This document shows positions 7,786-16,838 of a stretch of DNA of 53,152 bases, piece after piece. The position numbers were made by a program, and so were the translations under genes. Under the pieces are notes generated by a model. It was not told the DNA's origin, made no database searches, and was given only the letters and a program-made list of their open reading frames with translations. Source of the stretch: Clostridia bacterium (GTDB taxonomy: Bacteria; Bacillota; Clostridia; Lachnospirales; Lachnospiraceae); assembly GCA_910575625.1 (NCBI GenBank), contig CAJTFD010000020.1, forward strand, positions 1 to 53,152. Reading direction: 5' to 3'. The first letter of the stretch is position 1, and every line of letters begins with the position of its first letter.

Positions 7786-9090
7786 TCACTGCCCCTGTCC
7801 GGGATAGCCCTGCCGGGACATCCTCCCGTCCGTCGTCTCTGGCTCCTGCAGGTTCTTTCCCGCAAACAGCCCTGCATCTTCCAGCTTGCACAGATTCCCG
7901 TTCACCAGGTACAAGTCCCCTCCTTCCTCCGCAGGGATCGGGTTCATGTCCTCCATCTCCCTGATATCATTCGCAGACAGCCACCCATTCTGCCGCCCCA
8001 CAGAATACCCGGTCATACGGCTCTGGTAATCCCCCCGCAGAAGCCCGTCCACGTTCAGCTTCACAAAATACTCCCGCTTCTCCTGGGGCAGCAATAAGGC
8101 TTTCTGTAAAGACTGCTCCCACCGGATCACCCATGGGTCCAGCGTATACTTCACAAACTCCAGCGACTGCTGCTCAATGTTGGAAAAACTGCTCTTATCC
8201 AGATCCCCAACCATATGCGGCGGAATCCGGTACAGCCTGGCAATCTCGTCCACCTGGAACTTCCTGGTCTCCAGAAACTGCGCTTCCTCCGGCGGAATCC
8301 CGATCTGCTGGTACTTCATGCCCTCTTCCAGAACGGCAACCTTCCCCGCATTCTTAGAGCCCCCGTAGACAGCGTGCCAGCTCTCCCGCACCTTCGCCGG
8401 GTCCTTCAACACCCCCGGATGCTCCAATACACCGCCAGGCGTGGCCCCGTTCTCAAAGAACCCCGCCCCGTATTCCTCACAGGCCAGCGTCATCCCCACC
8501 GCATTCTTCGCCATGGCAATGGGAGAATACCCCACCAGCCCGTCAAACCCAAGCCCGGGGATATGCAGCACATCCTCCGGTGCAAGATACACCCTGCCGT
8601 ACTCCCCAAAGTTCGGGTTCTCGTCACTGTACCGGTTATAGACATAATAAAGCTCCCCCTTACCGTCCCGGTCAACCTCCACCTTGTCCGGCAGCAGCGG
8701 GTACAGCCCAAGCACCCGGCCCCTGCCGTCCCGTATGATCTGCGCATAGGCATTCCCCCAGATCAAAAGATGGCTCATAAGCGTCTCCCGGAACACAAAA
8801 GAAGTCATCTCCGGGTTCGGCTCGTCATGCAGGAGATAATACAAAGGATGGTCATACACCCGCACCTTCCCCCTCCCCGCATACCGGTACAAATGCACCG
8901 GCAGGGAAGCAATCGCCTCCGACAGAATCCGCACACAGGAATAGACCGCCGTGGTCTGCATGGCCGTCCGCTCATTCACGACCTTCCCGCTGCTGCTCCG
9001 CCCAAACAAAAAGGAATAAGCCGTACCCCCGTAACTGTCCCTCGGCTTATCCCTCGCACCCCGGATACCTAAAATAGATGCCAGTTTCAT
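7786..9090 (-). CDS. phage portal protein (HK97 family)
   Basis: A 434-residue dodecameric portal through which DNA enters the head and to which terminase docks. Recognisable are VNERTAMQTTAVYSCVRILS (about 39-58), ASLPVHLY, LIWGNAYAQIIRD, EDVLHIPGLGFDGLVGYSPI and the clip/wing region with SFSNIEQQSLEFVKYTL. The C-terminus with GYSVGRQNGWLSANDIREME is also typical. The 157 nt that follow before the protease gene carry no gene I can support. Confidence 0.93.
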   Translation of the reverse strand: MKLASILGIRGARDKPRDSYGGTAYSFLFGRSSSGKVVNERTAMQTTAVYSCVRILSEAIASLPVHLYRYAGRGKVRVYDHPLYYLLHDEPNPEMTSFVFRETLMSHLLIWGNAYAQIIRDGRGRVLGLYPLLPDKVEVDRDGKGELYYVYNRYSDENPNFGEYGRVYLAPEDVLHIPGLGFDGLVGYSPIAMAKNAVGMTLACEEYGAGFFENGATPGGVLEHPGVLKDPAKVRESWHAVYGGSKNAGKVAVLEEGMKYQQIGIPPEEAQFLETRKFQVDEIARLYRIPPHMVGDLDKSSFSNIEQQSLEFVKYTLDPWVIRWEQSLQKALLLPQEKREYFVKLNVDGLLRGDYQSRMTGYSVGRQNGWLSANDIREMEDMNPIPAEEGGDLYLVNGNLCKLEDAGLFAGKNLQEPETTDGRMSRQGYPGQGQ

Positions 9091-9110
9091 ACACGCCTCC
9101 TAAAAATCAG

Positions 9111-9138
9111 CAAAAAAGAAGCGCCTCCGAAGAGACGC
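9111..9138 (-). terminator. intrinsic terminator after MerR/GyrI gene
   Basis: On the minus strand GCGTCTC-TTCG-GAGGCGC is followed by a T-rich tail. It lies between the MerR-like insertion and the portal gene. Confidence 0.65.
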
Positions 9139-9166
9139 CCCCCTATATGTCCAAATCAACACACTG

Positions 9167-9975
9167 CTATTTCTTTTTTACCGGAAAACAGACTTCCGTG
9201 ACCATTTCCTCCGGGTCAGATGTGTCACTGGGGCTTACATGGTAGATACAGAATGACTTCCCGTTAAAATCATACCCATTCTCAACCACCCAGTTTGCAA
9301 CAGCCGCATTCACCCTCGAAATCTGGTCATAACCGCCCTTATATGTGGCAGACGCAATCTGAATAGGCGGCACGGTCTTAAATTTCACATGCTCCGTATC
9401 CTGATATGTTCCCACAACCGTACTCTGAATCTCCACATCCGGGTCATGCTCCTTATGCCCTTCATCGTGGAAAATCGCCATCCCATAACACGGCGCTGCC
9501 TGCTGCACATTCTGTCCTTCCAGTTCCCGGCACATAATCTCCCATAACAGCCCTTCCTGGTCATAAGCAGGGATCACCTGCCGCACACTTGCAACGTACC
9601 GCTCCGGTAATGTTTTTAATGTCACATTATAATCCATAAGGTTACCATCCTTTCTCATCCATTTCAATGTACTGTCAAGAAACTGCAGCTTCTGCCGTAT
9701 CTCTCTGGCTTCCCCTTCCGTTTCAAAATCAGGAACCGCTCCATTTCCTGTACATCCTCATATTTGCCCAGTATTTCTTTTATCATGGAAAGCCCGAAGC
9801 CCAGGCTTTTTAATGCCTGTATCTTTCCGGCCAGAGGAAGCTGGGACTCGCTGTAATAGCGGTATCCTGTAAAATCGTCCACGCATTCCGGGTGAAGGAT
9901 TCCTATTTCATCATAATGCCGGAGCATACGGATACTAATCCTTGACAGTTTTGAAAAATCTCCTATCCTTAACAT
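9167..9975 (-). pseudogene. MerR-type regulator with GyrI-like ligand domain, frameshifted
   Basis: Two overlapping frames together make one BmrR-type regulator. The 5' part (from ATG 9975, AGGTGG upstream) encodes a winged-helix MerR domain, MLRIGDFSKLSRISIRMLRHY, plus the dimer helix to ILKRK. The 3' part, in the -1 frame, continues EAREIRQKLQFLDSTLKWM into an effector-binding GyrI-like domain ending CFPVKKK. The break lies in a GGGG run near 9715; one extra base restores a protein of about 269 residues. Such proteins sense lipophilic drugs and act on promoters with long spacers. It interrupts the terminase-portal gene order and has its own promoter and terminator, marking it as a moron. 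It may be inactive, or the indel may be a sequencing error in a homopolymer. Confidence 0.8.
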
Positions 9976-10017
9976 TCGTTCCACCTCACATATATGTGTC
10001 TTCCTGAGCTCAATCAT

Positions 10018-10048
10018 ACTTTAGAGTATACCATAGTGTGAGAGTCAA
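10018..10048 (-). promoter_or_regulatory. MerR-type promoter with 19-bp spacer
   Basis: On the minus strand TTGACT (10048-10043), 19 nt and TAAAGT (10023-10018) precede the MerR start at 9975. A 19-bp spacer is the hallmark of promoters untwisted by MerR proteins, so autoregulation is likely. Confidence 0.55.
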
Positions 10049-10090
10049 CCCCATAATCAAAAGATTTTTTAATTTTTCAGTCCCATCAGG

Positions 10091-11638
10091 CTAAAAGCTC
10101 AAAATTCCCCTCTCGTCATACACGCTTCCCGTACTTCCGCCATGCCTAATCGCCCGGTCAAGCGCCATGATTGCCGCCACCGCACCGTCAATCTTCTCCG
10201 TGGACTTCTCCTTATCCGGCTTGATGTTCCCTGCCGGGTCCGTCCGGATAAAAATATTATCCATCATCCACCTAAGGACCGGATGCCCTCCGTGCGCGAT
10301 ATTCTTCTCCAGCACCAGCTCCATCAGCCTCTTGGACGGCGGCGACATATCCTTGAAGCCCTGACCGAACGGAACCACCGTAAAACCAAGCCCCTCCAGG
10401 TTCTGTACCATCTGCACCGCTCCCCACCGGTCAAAGGCAATCTCCTTTATGCGAAATTTCTTCCCCAGATTGTCTATGAAATTCTCAATGAACCCATAAT
10501 GGATCACATCCCCTTCCGTAGTCTCCAGAACCCCCTGCTTCTCCCACACGTCATACGGCACATGGTCACGCCGCACCCTACGCATCATGTTTTCCTCCGG
10601 TATCCAGAAATACGGCAGGAACACATACTTCTCCGTATCGTCCCTGGGCGGAAACACCAACATAAAAGCCGTGATATCAATAGAACTGGACAGATCCAGC
10701 CCACCGTAACACTCCCGCCCCAGAAGCTCCCCCTCGTCCACCGGGAAAGCACAGGCATCCCACTTCTCCATCTGCATCCACCGTGTGGACTGCTTCACCC
10801 ACTGGTTCAGCCGAAGCTGCCGGAAAATATTTTCCTCTGCCGGATTGTCCCTGGCACTCATACACGCATTCCGCACCTTACCAATGTCAATCGTATGCCC
10901 CAGGGACGGGTTCGCCTGATGCCACACTTCTTCCGAAGTCCAGTCCGCATCGTCAGAAGCCCCGTAAATCACCGGATAGAACGTCAGGTCTATCTTCCTC
11001 CCGCACAAAATGTCCTCCGCTTTCTGATGCTGTTCAAAACAGACAGAATGCCGGTCCGTCCCCGCCGTAGTGATCAGGAAGAACAAAGGCTGTGTCCTGG
11101 CATCCCCGGAACCCTTCGTCATAACGTCGAACAGCTCCCGGTTCGGCTGGCTGTGCAGCTCGTCAAAGATCACCGCATGGACATTCAGCCCATGCTTCGT
11201 ATAAGCCTCCGCAGAAAGCACTTGGTAAAAACTGTTCGTGGGCTTATACACCAGCCGCTTCACCGACATCACCGGCTTGATCCTCTTCTTTAACGCCGGG
11301 CACTGGTCCACCATGTCCACCGCCACGTCAAACACAATGGAAGCCTGCTGCCGGTCAGAAGCACAGCCGTAAACCTCCGCGCCCCACTCATTGTCCCCGC
11401 AGGTCATGTAAAGCGCCACCCCTGCCGCCAGCTCCGACTTCCCGTTCTTCTTCGGGATCTCCACATAGGCCGTATTATACTGCCGGAACCCGTCCTCCTT
11501 CACCGTCCCGAACACGTCCCTGATGATCGTCTCCTGCCACGGCAGCAGGTCAAAGGCCTGCCCCCGCCATCTCCCCTTCGTATGTTTCAGGCAGCGGATA
11601 AACTCCACCGCCCTCTGCGCCTTCGCCTCGTCAAACAC
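10091..11638 (-). CDS. terminase large subunit
   Basis: A 515-residue packaging motor. The ATPase domain has VEIPKKNGKSELAAGVALY (Walker A-like, near residue 60) and AVIFDELHSQPNRELFDV (Walker B and catalytic Glu). A TTAGTDRHS coupling motif follows. The nuclease domain begins around CYGGLDLSSSIDITAFML, with metal-binding Asp residues. It cuts and pumps concatemeric DNA into proheads. Its start overlaps the small-subunit stop by one base. The gene downstream is a MerR insertion rather than the usual portal. Confidence 0.95.
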   Translation of the reverse strand: MFDEAKAQRAVEFIRCLKHTKGRWRGQAFDLLPWQETIIRDVFGTVKEDGFRQYNTAYVEIPKKNGKSELAAGVALYMTCGDNEWGAEVYGCASDRQQASIVFDVAVDMVDQCPALKKRIKPVMSVKRLVYKPTNSFYQVLSAEAYTKHGLNVHAVIFDELHSQPNRELFDVMTKGSGDARTQPLFFLITTAGTDRHSVCFEQHQKAEDILCGRKIDLTFYPVIYGASDDADWTSEEVWHQANPSLGHTIDIGKVRNACMSARDNPAEENIFRQLRLNQWVKQSTRWMQMEKWDACAFPVDEGELLGRECYGGLDLSSSIDITAFMLVFPPRDDTEKYVFLPYFWIPEENMMRRVRRDHVPYDVWEKQGVLETTEGDVIHYGFIENFIDNLGKKFRIKEIAFDRWGAVQMVQNLEGLGFTVVPFGQGFKDMSPPSKRLMELVLEKNIAHGGHPVLRWMMDNIFIRTDPAGNIKPDKEKSTEKIDGAVAAIMALDRAIRHGGSTGSVYDERGILSF

Positions 11639-12117
11639 TATCCACCGCCTCCCTTGAACAACAGGAGCTCCATGGCGTCGCTCTCCTTATCCTCCCCGGC
11701 ATCCACCACGATCCGGCTCCGGGAAGAAGGCGTAAGCCCGAACTGCTCACAGAACCGGTTCATGATTTTCAGGTAAGTCTGCGCAATGGACACCTGCGGG
11801 ACCTGCTGGCAGTACCCCGAAGGCGTCTCCATGATCGCCCCATGCTCTGAAATATATTCCTCCGCTTCCTTCCACCTGGCATACGCTTGGCAGTATCCCG
11901 CAAAAGCCGCCATGTCAATCTCCGTCAGAATCCCAAGCCGCTCCATCTGCTTCGCCATCCGCTTCCATTCCTTCTTCGCCTCCGCTTCCAGCCACGCCGG
12001 GCATCTCGGAGCCTTCTTCTCCGGCTTCGGCTCCCCGGCATTCAGCCCCCGCTTCCCAGGGTTCCCCTCCAGCACCTTCACCGCCGTAGGCTTCGGCTTC
12101 CGCCCTCTCTGCGCCAC
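11638..12117 (-). CDS. terminase small subunit (P27 family)
   Basis: A 159-residue P27-type small terminase. The N-terminus AQRGRKPKPTAVKVLEGNPGKR is the family signature, shown here from its second residue over about 22 positions. A helical domain follows, including PAWLEAEAKKEWKRMAKQME and QTYLKIMNRFCEQFGLTP. I place the start at GTG 12117, eight bases after GGAGG, because homologues begin at this point; a longer ATG form would start at 12150. It recognises phage DNA for packaging. Confidence 0.88.
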   Translation of the reverse strand: MAQRGRKPKPTAVKVLEGNPGKRGLNAGEPKPEKKAPRCPAWLEAEAKKEWKRMAKQMERLGILTEIDMAAFAGYCQAYARWKEAEEYISEHGAIMETPSGYCQQVPQVSIAQTYLKIMNRFCEQFGLTPSSRSRIVVDAGEDKESDAMELLLFKGGGG

Positions 12118-12157
12118 CGCACTCACCTCCCTCCGTACCGGCTCACGCACAGTCTTT

Positions 12158-14893
12158 TTAATTCAGAAAATCAAAATCCTCATCAGGCCCCGTCCCGGAA
12201 TCTCCAAGAACCTTTCCTGCAAAAATTTCCTTCTCCATGTCCTTAAAACCTTCATATGCTGATTCACACAAACAATCTTCAAAGCCTTCCTGCTCTATTT
12301 CCTCCGCAGAATCTCCAAAGTCTTCCCATGCCGTCCCCGGCACAAAGCCATCAGCGCCATTCCATTCAGCCTCCCGCACGGAATCCCCGAACTCTTCCCA
12401 CACAGCCTCCATCTGCGCCAGAAGCTCCCGGCTCTCCGGCAGTGCCATGGCGACCGCATAAGCCACCGTCGCCGTGACCGCATTCCCGGCCTGCTTGTAA
12501 AGCTGTGTCTCCGAATTGACAGCCGCCGCCCGCTCATACAGCTCATCCGGGAACCCCTGCAGGCGGAAACACTCACGGGGCGTCAGCCGCCGTATCTTCC
12601 CGCACTTCGTCACCGTCCCCATCATGCACCCCGTATCCAGCGTCTGCGAACAGCCCTTTCCAACACGACCCCGCCGGGATTCACTCTTCGGATACGACAG
12701 GCACACGCCGTCCCCCGGATAAGCCAGGTCATACCCCTGCTTCGTGCCGTTCCTCACCGGCAGCGCCGTCTCCGCATCCCCGGACTCTTCTTCTGTCAGA
12801 TAAACCCCATGCTGGTCCTGCGCCGTCAGCGTGAACATCGGCTCCCCGGCCTCCTTCATACGCCTGCCGTTCTGCCGCTTCTCCACCCGGCCCGGCGTCA
12901 GCACCGCCCTGGCTTCCGGCACACCGGCGTCCCCATCTCCCGGCTCTGCTCCTTCCGTCTCCAATACCCCGGAATTGACCGCCCGCCAGTTGATCAGCCT
13001 GCCGGTATAACATGCCACCAGGCACCGCGCGGTCTCCGTGACCTTCGGATGGTTCAGCGTCTGGTCCACAAACACCTTGCTCCCCTGCCCCTTGTTTGTA
13101 GTGACAGCCGGCGCAAGCCCCTTTGCGTCATAGACACATCCGTTCATCCCCCTCCCGCTGGGGTTCACATTCCCCACGCAGTACAGCCCGGTCTTCGCGC
13201 CCATGCCGCCGCCATTCGCCCCGATACTCACCGAAACCCCGGACGGGTCATACACCCGGTATCCCTGCATCCCGCCTATAACCTCTTTAAGAGCTCCGCC
13301 GTCTTCTCCGGTGACAGGTAATATTTCCCGTCCGCCTCTGCTTCTAAGAACTGCGATAAGGAATACCCTCTCCCGGTTCTGCGGGACTCCGAAGTCTTTA
13401 GAATTAAGCACCTGCCACCGCACGTCATACCCTGCCTCGTCCATTTCAGAGAGAACGGCGGCAAAATCGAATCCTGCATTGACTGATAACAGGTTCTTAA
13501 CGTTCTCAACAAGTAGGTATGTGGGCTTATCACTTTCCTCTTTGCCTTTGATGAGGTCAATAATGCTGTAATAGATTCCACTTCTTTTTCCTCTAAGCCC
13601 TCTCTGCTTTCCTGCGATGGAGATATCCTGGCAGTTGTGGGCTGCCAGCCCTCCTGCTGTGTATGAATTGTCATCTTCCACCTCCATGTTGTAGACATAT
13701 CCGTCAAACGGGACCTTCCTGCTGCCCCTGAAACGGCACCAGACATATCCGTCCATGAAAAAAGAGCCGTCCCTTTCAGACCGCCCTTCCTTGAACCTCA
13801 CCGTATAAAAATCATGCTGCCGTACCGTCCTGCCCTCGATCACGCAGGTCTCCGGCATCTTATTTCTGTAAACCGCACAGGGCATACGGTACGCCTTATG
13901 CACACAGTCCCGGATTCCATAAGCAAGCTCCCTGGAAATCGTGGATGCCTGACGATACTTTCCCACAATGCACCCGTCCGTCTCAAAATACCCTTCCAGA
14001 AACGCCCGCAGCAGATCCTCCGGCAGATCGAAAACCGCATCCGTCAGCCGCTTTCCTCCCGCGCCTTTCCCAAACCGCATCAAAAACACCGTCAGCTCTT
14101 TATTCGTAAAATGCACCTTATAAGCTGTCCGCTCCTTCGCCACGCTGTAACGGAACATTCCGTCCACATGCCTTTTCAGCCGTTCCAGCTTTTCCTCGTT
14201 GCAGGCAACCACCACCCGGTAATTATCAGGCGCATTCTTCCTCTTGGTGACACGATACCAGCCGTCCCCCATGTAACAGCCCACGAACCACCAGAAATCA
14301 GGGCTATTCAAATCAAGATTATCCAGCTTATATTCTTTCCCATGCCGCTCATAAGTAATCCCGTCCCACTCTGGCAACTCTGCCTTGTTATTCACCGGAA
14401 CCGCGATCAGATCACCTGCCTCCAGTTCCTGTACGGCTTTCCATTTGGCAGAATCCCCGTCTTTTACCAGAAACGGATGCTCCCCGGTCACTCTTAGATT
14501 CTCCACGCCGAAAACATCCAGCTCATAAATCTCACCGGCCCTATGCTTCATGGGCCTCACCACCGGACGGAACCGGCCCTTATGCGTCAGCACCCTGTCT
14601 CCCTCCCGAATATCCTCAATACATTTATACCCCTGGTCCGTCATCACCAGCGTCCCGGCCTCAAAGCAGGGGAACCCGAAGCACCACGCATCCGCATAAG
14701 GAATCTCTTCCGGCGTCAGCTTCGTCACATCCTCCGCCTTCCATTCTCCCTCCGTATCATACATGGCCTCATAAGAAGCCCTTGCAAATTTATCATACTC
14801 ACAATACCCGATACACTTATGCCCGGCCCATTCCAGCCCCAGCCGGAACCCGCCGATCCCCGAACAGATATCCAGAAACGTAAGCCTTCCCAT
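12158..14893 (-). CDS. DNA (cytosine-5) methyltransferase containing an intein
   Basis: A 911-residue precursor. Extein residues 1-75 carry motif I (FLDICSGIGGFRLGLEWAG). The catalytic motif IV, normally GFPCQDIS, is split: GFP ends at 75 and CQDIS resumes at 421. After the intein come motif VI (LLVENVKNLLS), motif VIII (PQNRERVFLIAVL), a target-recognition region and motif X (QAGNAVTATVAYAVAMAL). A final acidic tail of about 70 residues is unusual. Splicing would leave a 566-residue methylase with the catalytic Cys restored. It lies between the small terminase and an MT-A70 adenine methylase, and probably protects phage DNA from host restriction. The start is ATG 14893. Confidence 0.93.
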   Translation of the reverse strand: MGRLTFLDICSGIGGFRLGLEWAGHKCIGYCEYDKFARASYEAMYDTEGEWKAEDVTKLTPEEIPYADAWCFGFPCFEAGTLVMTDQGYKCIEDIREGDRVLTHKGRFRPVVRPMKHRAGEIYELDVFGVENLRVTGEHPFLVKDGDSAKWKAVQELEAGDLIAVPVNNKAELPEWDGITYERHGKEYKLDNLDLNSPDFWWFVGCYMGDGWYRVTKRKNAPDNYRVVVACNEEKLERLKRHVDGMFRYSVAKERTAYKVHFTNKELTVFLMRFGKGAGGKRLTDAVFDLPEDLLRAFLEGYFETDGCIVGKYRQASTISRELAYGIRDCVHKAYRMPCAVYRNKMPETCVIEGRTVRQHDFYTVRFKEGRSERDGSFFMDGYVWCRFRGSRKVPFDGYVYNMEVEDDNSYTAGGLAAHNCQDISIAGKQRGLRGKRSGIYYSIIDLIKGKEESDKPTYLLVENVKNLLSVNAGFDFAAVLSEMDEAGYDVRWQVLNSKDFGVPQNRERVFLIAVLRSRGGREILPVTGEDGGALKEVIGGMQGYRVYDPSGVSVSIGANGGGMGAKTGLYCVGNVNPSGRGMNGCVYDAKGLAPAVTTNKGQGSKVFVDQTLNHPKVTETARCLVACYTGRLINWRAVNSGVLETEGAEPGDGDAGVPEARAVLTPGRVEKRQNGRRMKEAGEPMFTLTAQDQHGVYLTEEESGDAETALPVRNGTKQGYDLAYPGDGVCLSYPKSESRRGRVGKGCSQTLDTGCMMGTVTKCGKIRRLTPRECFRLQGFPDELYERAAAVNSETQLYKQAGNAVTATVAYAVAMALPESRELLAQMEAVWEEFGDSVREAEWNGADGFVPGTAWEDFGDSAEEIEQEGFEDCLCESAYEGFKDMEKEIFAGKVLGDSGTGPDEDFDFLN
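13634..14668 (-). other. intein with LAGLIDADG-type homing endonuclease
   Basis: The 345 residues run from Cys76 to Asn420. Block A is CFEAGTLVMTD. Block B contains TGEHPFLV, with its TxxH arrangement (Thr136, His139). Blocks F/G are GYVYNMEVEDDNSYTAGGL and AAHN, followed by +1 Cys421. The middle holds two dodecapeptide-like motifs, FWWFVGCYMGDGWY and LRAFLEGYFETDGC, of a LAGLIDADG endonuclease. All residues needed for the standard four-step splicing are present. The insertion point is immediately before the methylase catalytic Cys. Confidence 0.93.
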
Positions 14894-14895
14894 GG

Positions 14896-15480
14896 TCAGT
14901 CCACCTCCCCGCTCTTCTCTCTTCCGCTTCCTTCCGGTTCCAGGACAACACTGCTCTCCACCTCATTCCCCCACGCTTCCCAGCCGGGGACACGCTGCCT
15001 TGCAAACAGTTCCACCCTCGGAAGGTCTCCCATCAATTCCACGATCTTCTCCCTCGTCTCGTCCGGCTTCTTGCTGTGCGCTTCCAGAGGAGAAATGATA
15101 AACTGGTGGACACGGGCAGACCTACGCCTGGGATGCCCTTTCACTCCCAGCAGGCAAATCTCCGCATTCCCCCTAGTCCAGAACCCCAGACCGTAAAACC
15201 AGCCCGGAGACTTCCGGTTCTGTTTCAGCCACACGAAAGCCACCGTCTTATACCGGAACCCCCAGCTCTCCATCACACGCAGGGCCTCCGGCAACTGCGG
15301 GAACGTAACCCACAAAAACAGCGTACAGTTTTCCGCGCAGATATCCGACACAGGCAGCCCGCAGATCTCTTCTGTACTCATTGTCCCGTAATGCTTCTCC
15401 GCTCCGCCCTGCACCCGCTTATTATCATACCGCCACGGAGGATCGGCATAGACGATATTATATTTCTGCCCTGTCTCCAT
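14896..15480 (-). CDS. MT-A70 family DNA adenine methyltransferase
   Basis: A 194-residue protein with the catalytic DPPW motif (YNIVYADPPWRYDNK), then TEEICGLPV, CTLFLWVTFPQLPEAL, GFRYKTVAFVWLKQN and a closing RVELFARQRVPGWEAWGNE, all typical of MT-A70-like adenine-N6 methylases. I chose ATG 15480 behind GGGAGG; the upstream codons overlap the PAPS-reductase-like gene and look like an out-of-frame shadow. It ends 3 nt before the cytosine methylase start, so the two are co-translated. Confidence 0.9.
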   Translation of the reverse strand: METGQKYNIVYADPPWRYDNKRVQGGAEKHYGTMSTEEICGLPVSDICAENCTLFLWVTFPQLPEALRVMESWGFRYKTVAFVWLKQNRKSPGWFYGLGFWTRGNAEICLLGVKGHPRRRSARVHQFIISPLEAHSKKPDETREKIVELMGDLPRVELFARQRVPGWEAWGNEVESSVVLEPEGSGREKSGEVD

Positions 15481-16282
15481 TTCTGCCCAACCTCCCATAC
15501 AGCTCCTTAAAAAAATCCTTCCCCCGGATACGTTTTCCCTCCCGTATCCGTTCTTCCTCAAACCGGAACCTGACCTCCAGCTCCTGCACGGAAAAATCCT
15601 TCCGGAAATTCCGCCAGGTTTTGGTTTCCCATTCCAGAAGCCGGCTCCACAGCTCCGGAAACTCCCGGCGCAGCGTCCGCAGTTCCTCCAGCCCCTGCAG
15701 AGGGCAGCACCAGCAGGACACCCGGTCAAACAAACGGTACAGCCCGCCCCAGTCATACCCCCGCACATAGCAGTAATCCAAGCAGTCCTTCTCTGTCATC
15801 CCCCATTCCACCAGGGGATACCGGTACTCCCTCACTCTCTGCGGCTCATCCGCCGCTATGCCGATATACTGCACAATGTCATATTTCTTTCTAAGCCCTG
15901 ACAGATACCTGCCAATCACCGCCGTCTTCAACACGGACGTACACCAGCGGTTCCTGGGACCTGCCCAACTCATCCCCGGCATACCCGCATAAGGAGAATC
16001 TGGGTCTTTCCGTTCCGGCGTATAACGGAGCAGGTAATACTCAAAGCCCTTTTCCTCTTTCAGACGCACCACCGGGACCGGCAGGGCCTTTTCCAGCCTT
16101 TCCACATGCTCATACATCTGGGGAAATTCCAGCCCCGTGTCACAGAACATCACAAAATCCAAAGGCCAGCCTTCCTCCACCAGCCGCAGGACCATGGCCG
16201 TGGAATCCTTCCCGCCGGACAGCGAAGCCGCATACAGCTTTTCCTTTCCGCCGTCCTCATGCACCCGGCATGGCGGCACCAT
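15458..16282 (-). CDS. PAPS reductase / adenine nucleotide alpha-hydrolase family protein
   Basis: A 274-residue PP-loop protein with the SGGKDS motif (YAASLSGGKDSTAMVLRLV) and FVMFCDTGLEFPQMYEHV. It also has a Cys-rich second half (NRWCTSVLKTAVI, DRVSCWCCPLQGLEELRTL) that may bind a metal or Fe-S cluster. Members of this family activate sulfate or modify nucleotides, and phage versions are often linked to DNA modification. No dndD or dndE partner is present, so phosphorothioation is not claimed. It overlaps both neighbours, consistent with one operon with the two methylases. Confidence 0.8.
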   Translation of the reverse strand: MVPPCRVHEDGGKEKLYAASLSGGKDSTAMVLRLVEEGWPLDFVMFCDTGLEFPQMYEHVERLEKALPVPVVRLKEEKGFEYYLLRYTPERKDPDSPYAGMPGMSWAGPRNRWCTSVLKTAVIGRYLSGLRKKYDIVQYIGIAADEPQRVREYRYPLVEWGMTEKDCLDYCYVRGYDWGGLYRLFDRVSCWCCPLQGLEELRTLRREFPELWSRLLEWETKTWRNFRKDFSVQELEVRFRFEEERIREGKRIRGKDFFKELYGRLGRNGDRAEI

Positions 16283-16460
16283 TCTCCGCCATCTCTCTCT
16301 GCATGTTCAGCTTCGCGGCTTCCCCATAGCCTTCCATCCCGTTCGCCTTACAGTAATTCCGCACAATGTCACGGGACAGCCCCACGGCAGAAGCAACAGC
16401 CTTATAGCCCTTCCCCTGCATACGAAGCTCCCTGATCCGCTCCGCCTGTTCCTTCGTCAT
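16257..16460 (-). CDS. small helix-turn-helix protein
   Basis: A 67-residue protein with a resolvase-like HTH (IRELRMQGKGYKAVASAVGL, then SRDIVRNYCKANG). Small stand-alone HTH proteins of this kind are common before late genes in Clostridia prophages. It overlaps the start of the PAPS-reductase-like gene by 26 nt. Function is not known; DNA binding is inferred. Confidence 0.7.
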   Translation of the reverse strand: MTKEQAERIRELRMQGKGYKAVASAVGLSRDIVRNYCKANGMEGYGEAAKLNMQREMAENGAAMPGA

Positions 16461-16838
16461 ACCTTCACCCCCAAAACAAAAAGAGCCGAAAAACCACCTT
16501 TTTCCGATAGTTTTTCAGCACCAAAATGCAGGATTTACAGAGATTTCAGGTACGGAATAATCCGCCGGAATCCTTGTAAATCCCGCATTTATGTATGCCA
16601 GGATCATGTGCCGCCTATCCCCCCTGTCAATATCTGCGAAAATTCACGTTTGAGGGGGCGGCGGTGTCCAGGGGGACGGCTTCTGGAGATTTGCACCGCC
16701 CCTCCCCTCCGGCCTCAGGCAGAACCCACAGCTCACGGGAAAAATCTTTGTGGAAATCACCGGCCAGATTTCGCTGGAGATCCGCACGTTTCCCCGGTAA
16801 AATAATAGTCAGCACCACACCAAATCCAAAGGAGGCAC
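16461..16838. other. 378-nt structured intergenic region upstream of SymE-like gene
   Basis: There is no supported gene. The region contains a long imperfect inverted repeat (16525-16589) and a GC-rich stretch near 16650-16720 whose G-rich and C-rich halves can pair. It lies between the divergent HTH gene (minus) and the SymE-like gene (plus), so promoters for both may lie here, but I find no strong -35/-10 pair. Confidence 0.4.
16525..16589. repeat. imperfect inverted repeat in divergent intergenic
   Basis: AATGCAGGATTTACAG (16525-16540) is mirrored by CTTGTAAATCCCGCATT (16573-16589), with about 15 of 17 positions matching and a 32-nt centre. It may be a regulator site or an RNA hairpin. 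Confidence 0.6.

Noticed and set aside
9167..10017. Two separate genes, MerR and a GyrI-like protein
   Set aside because: The second frame continues the MerR dimer helix before any start codon, which fits a single frameshifted gene.
15458..16282. PAPS-reductase-like gene as part of a Dnd, Ssp or BREX defence system
   Set aside because: No dndA/B/D/E, sspE or pgl genes are nearby; neighbours are phage methylases.
16525..16589. Inverted repeat as a retron msr-msd or attachment site
   Set aside because: No reverse transcriptase or integrase is adjacent.
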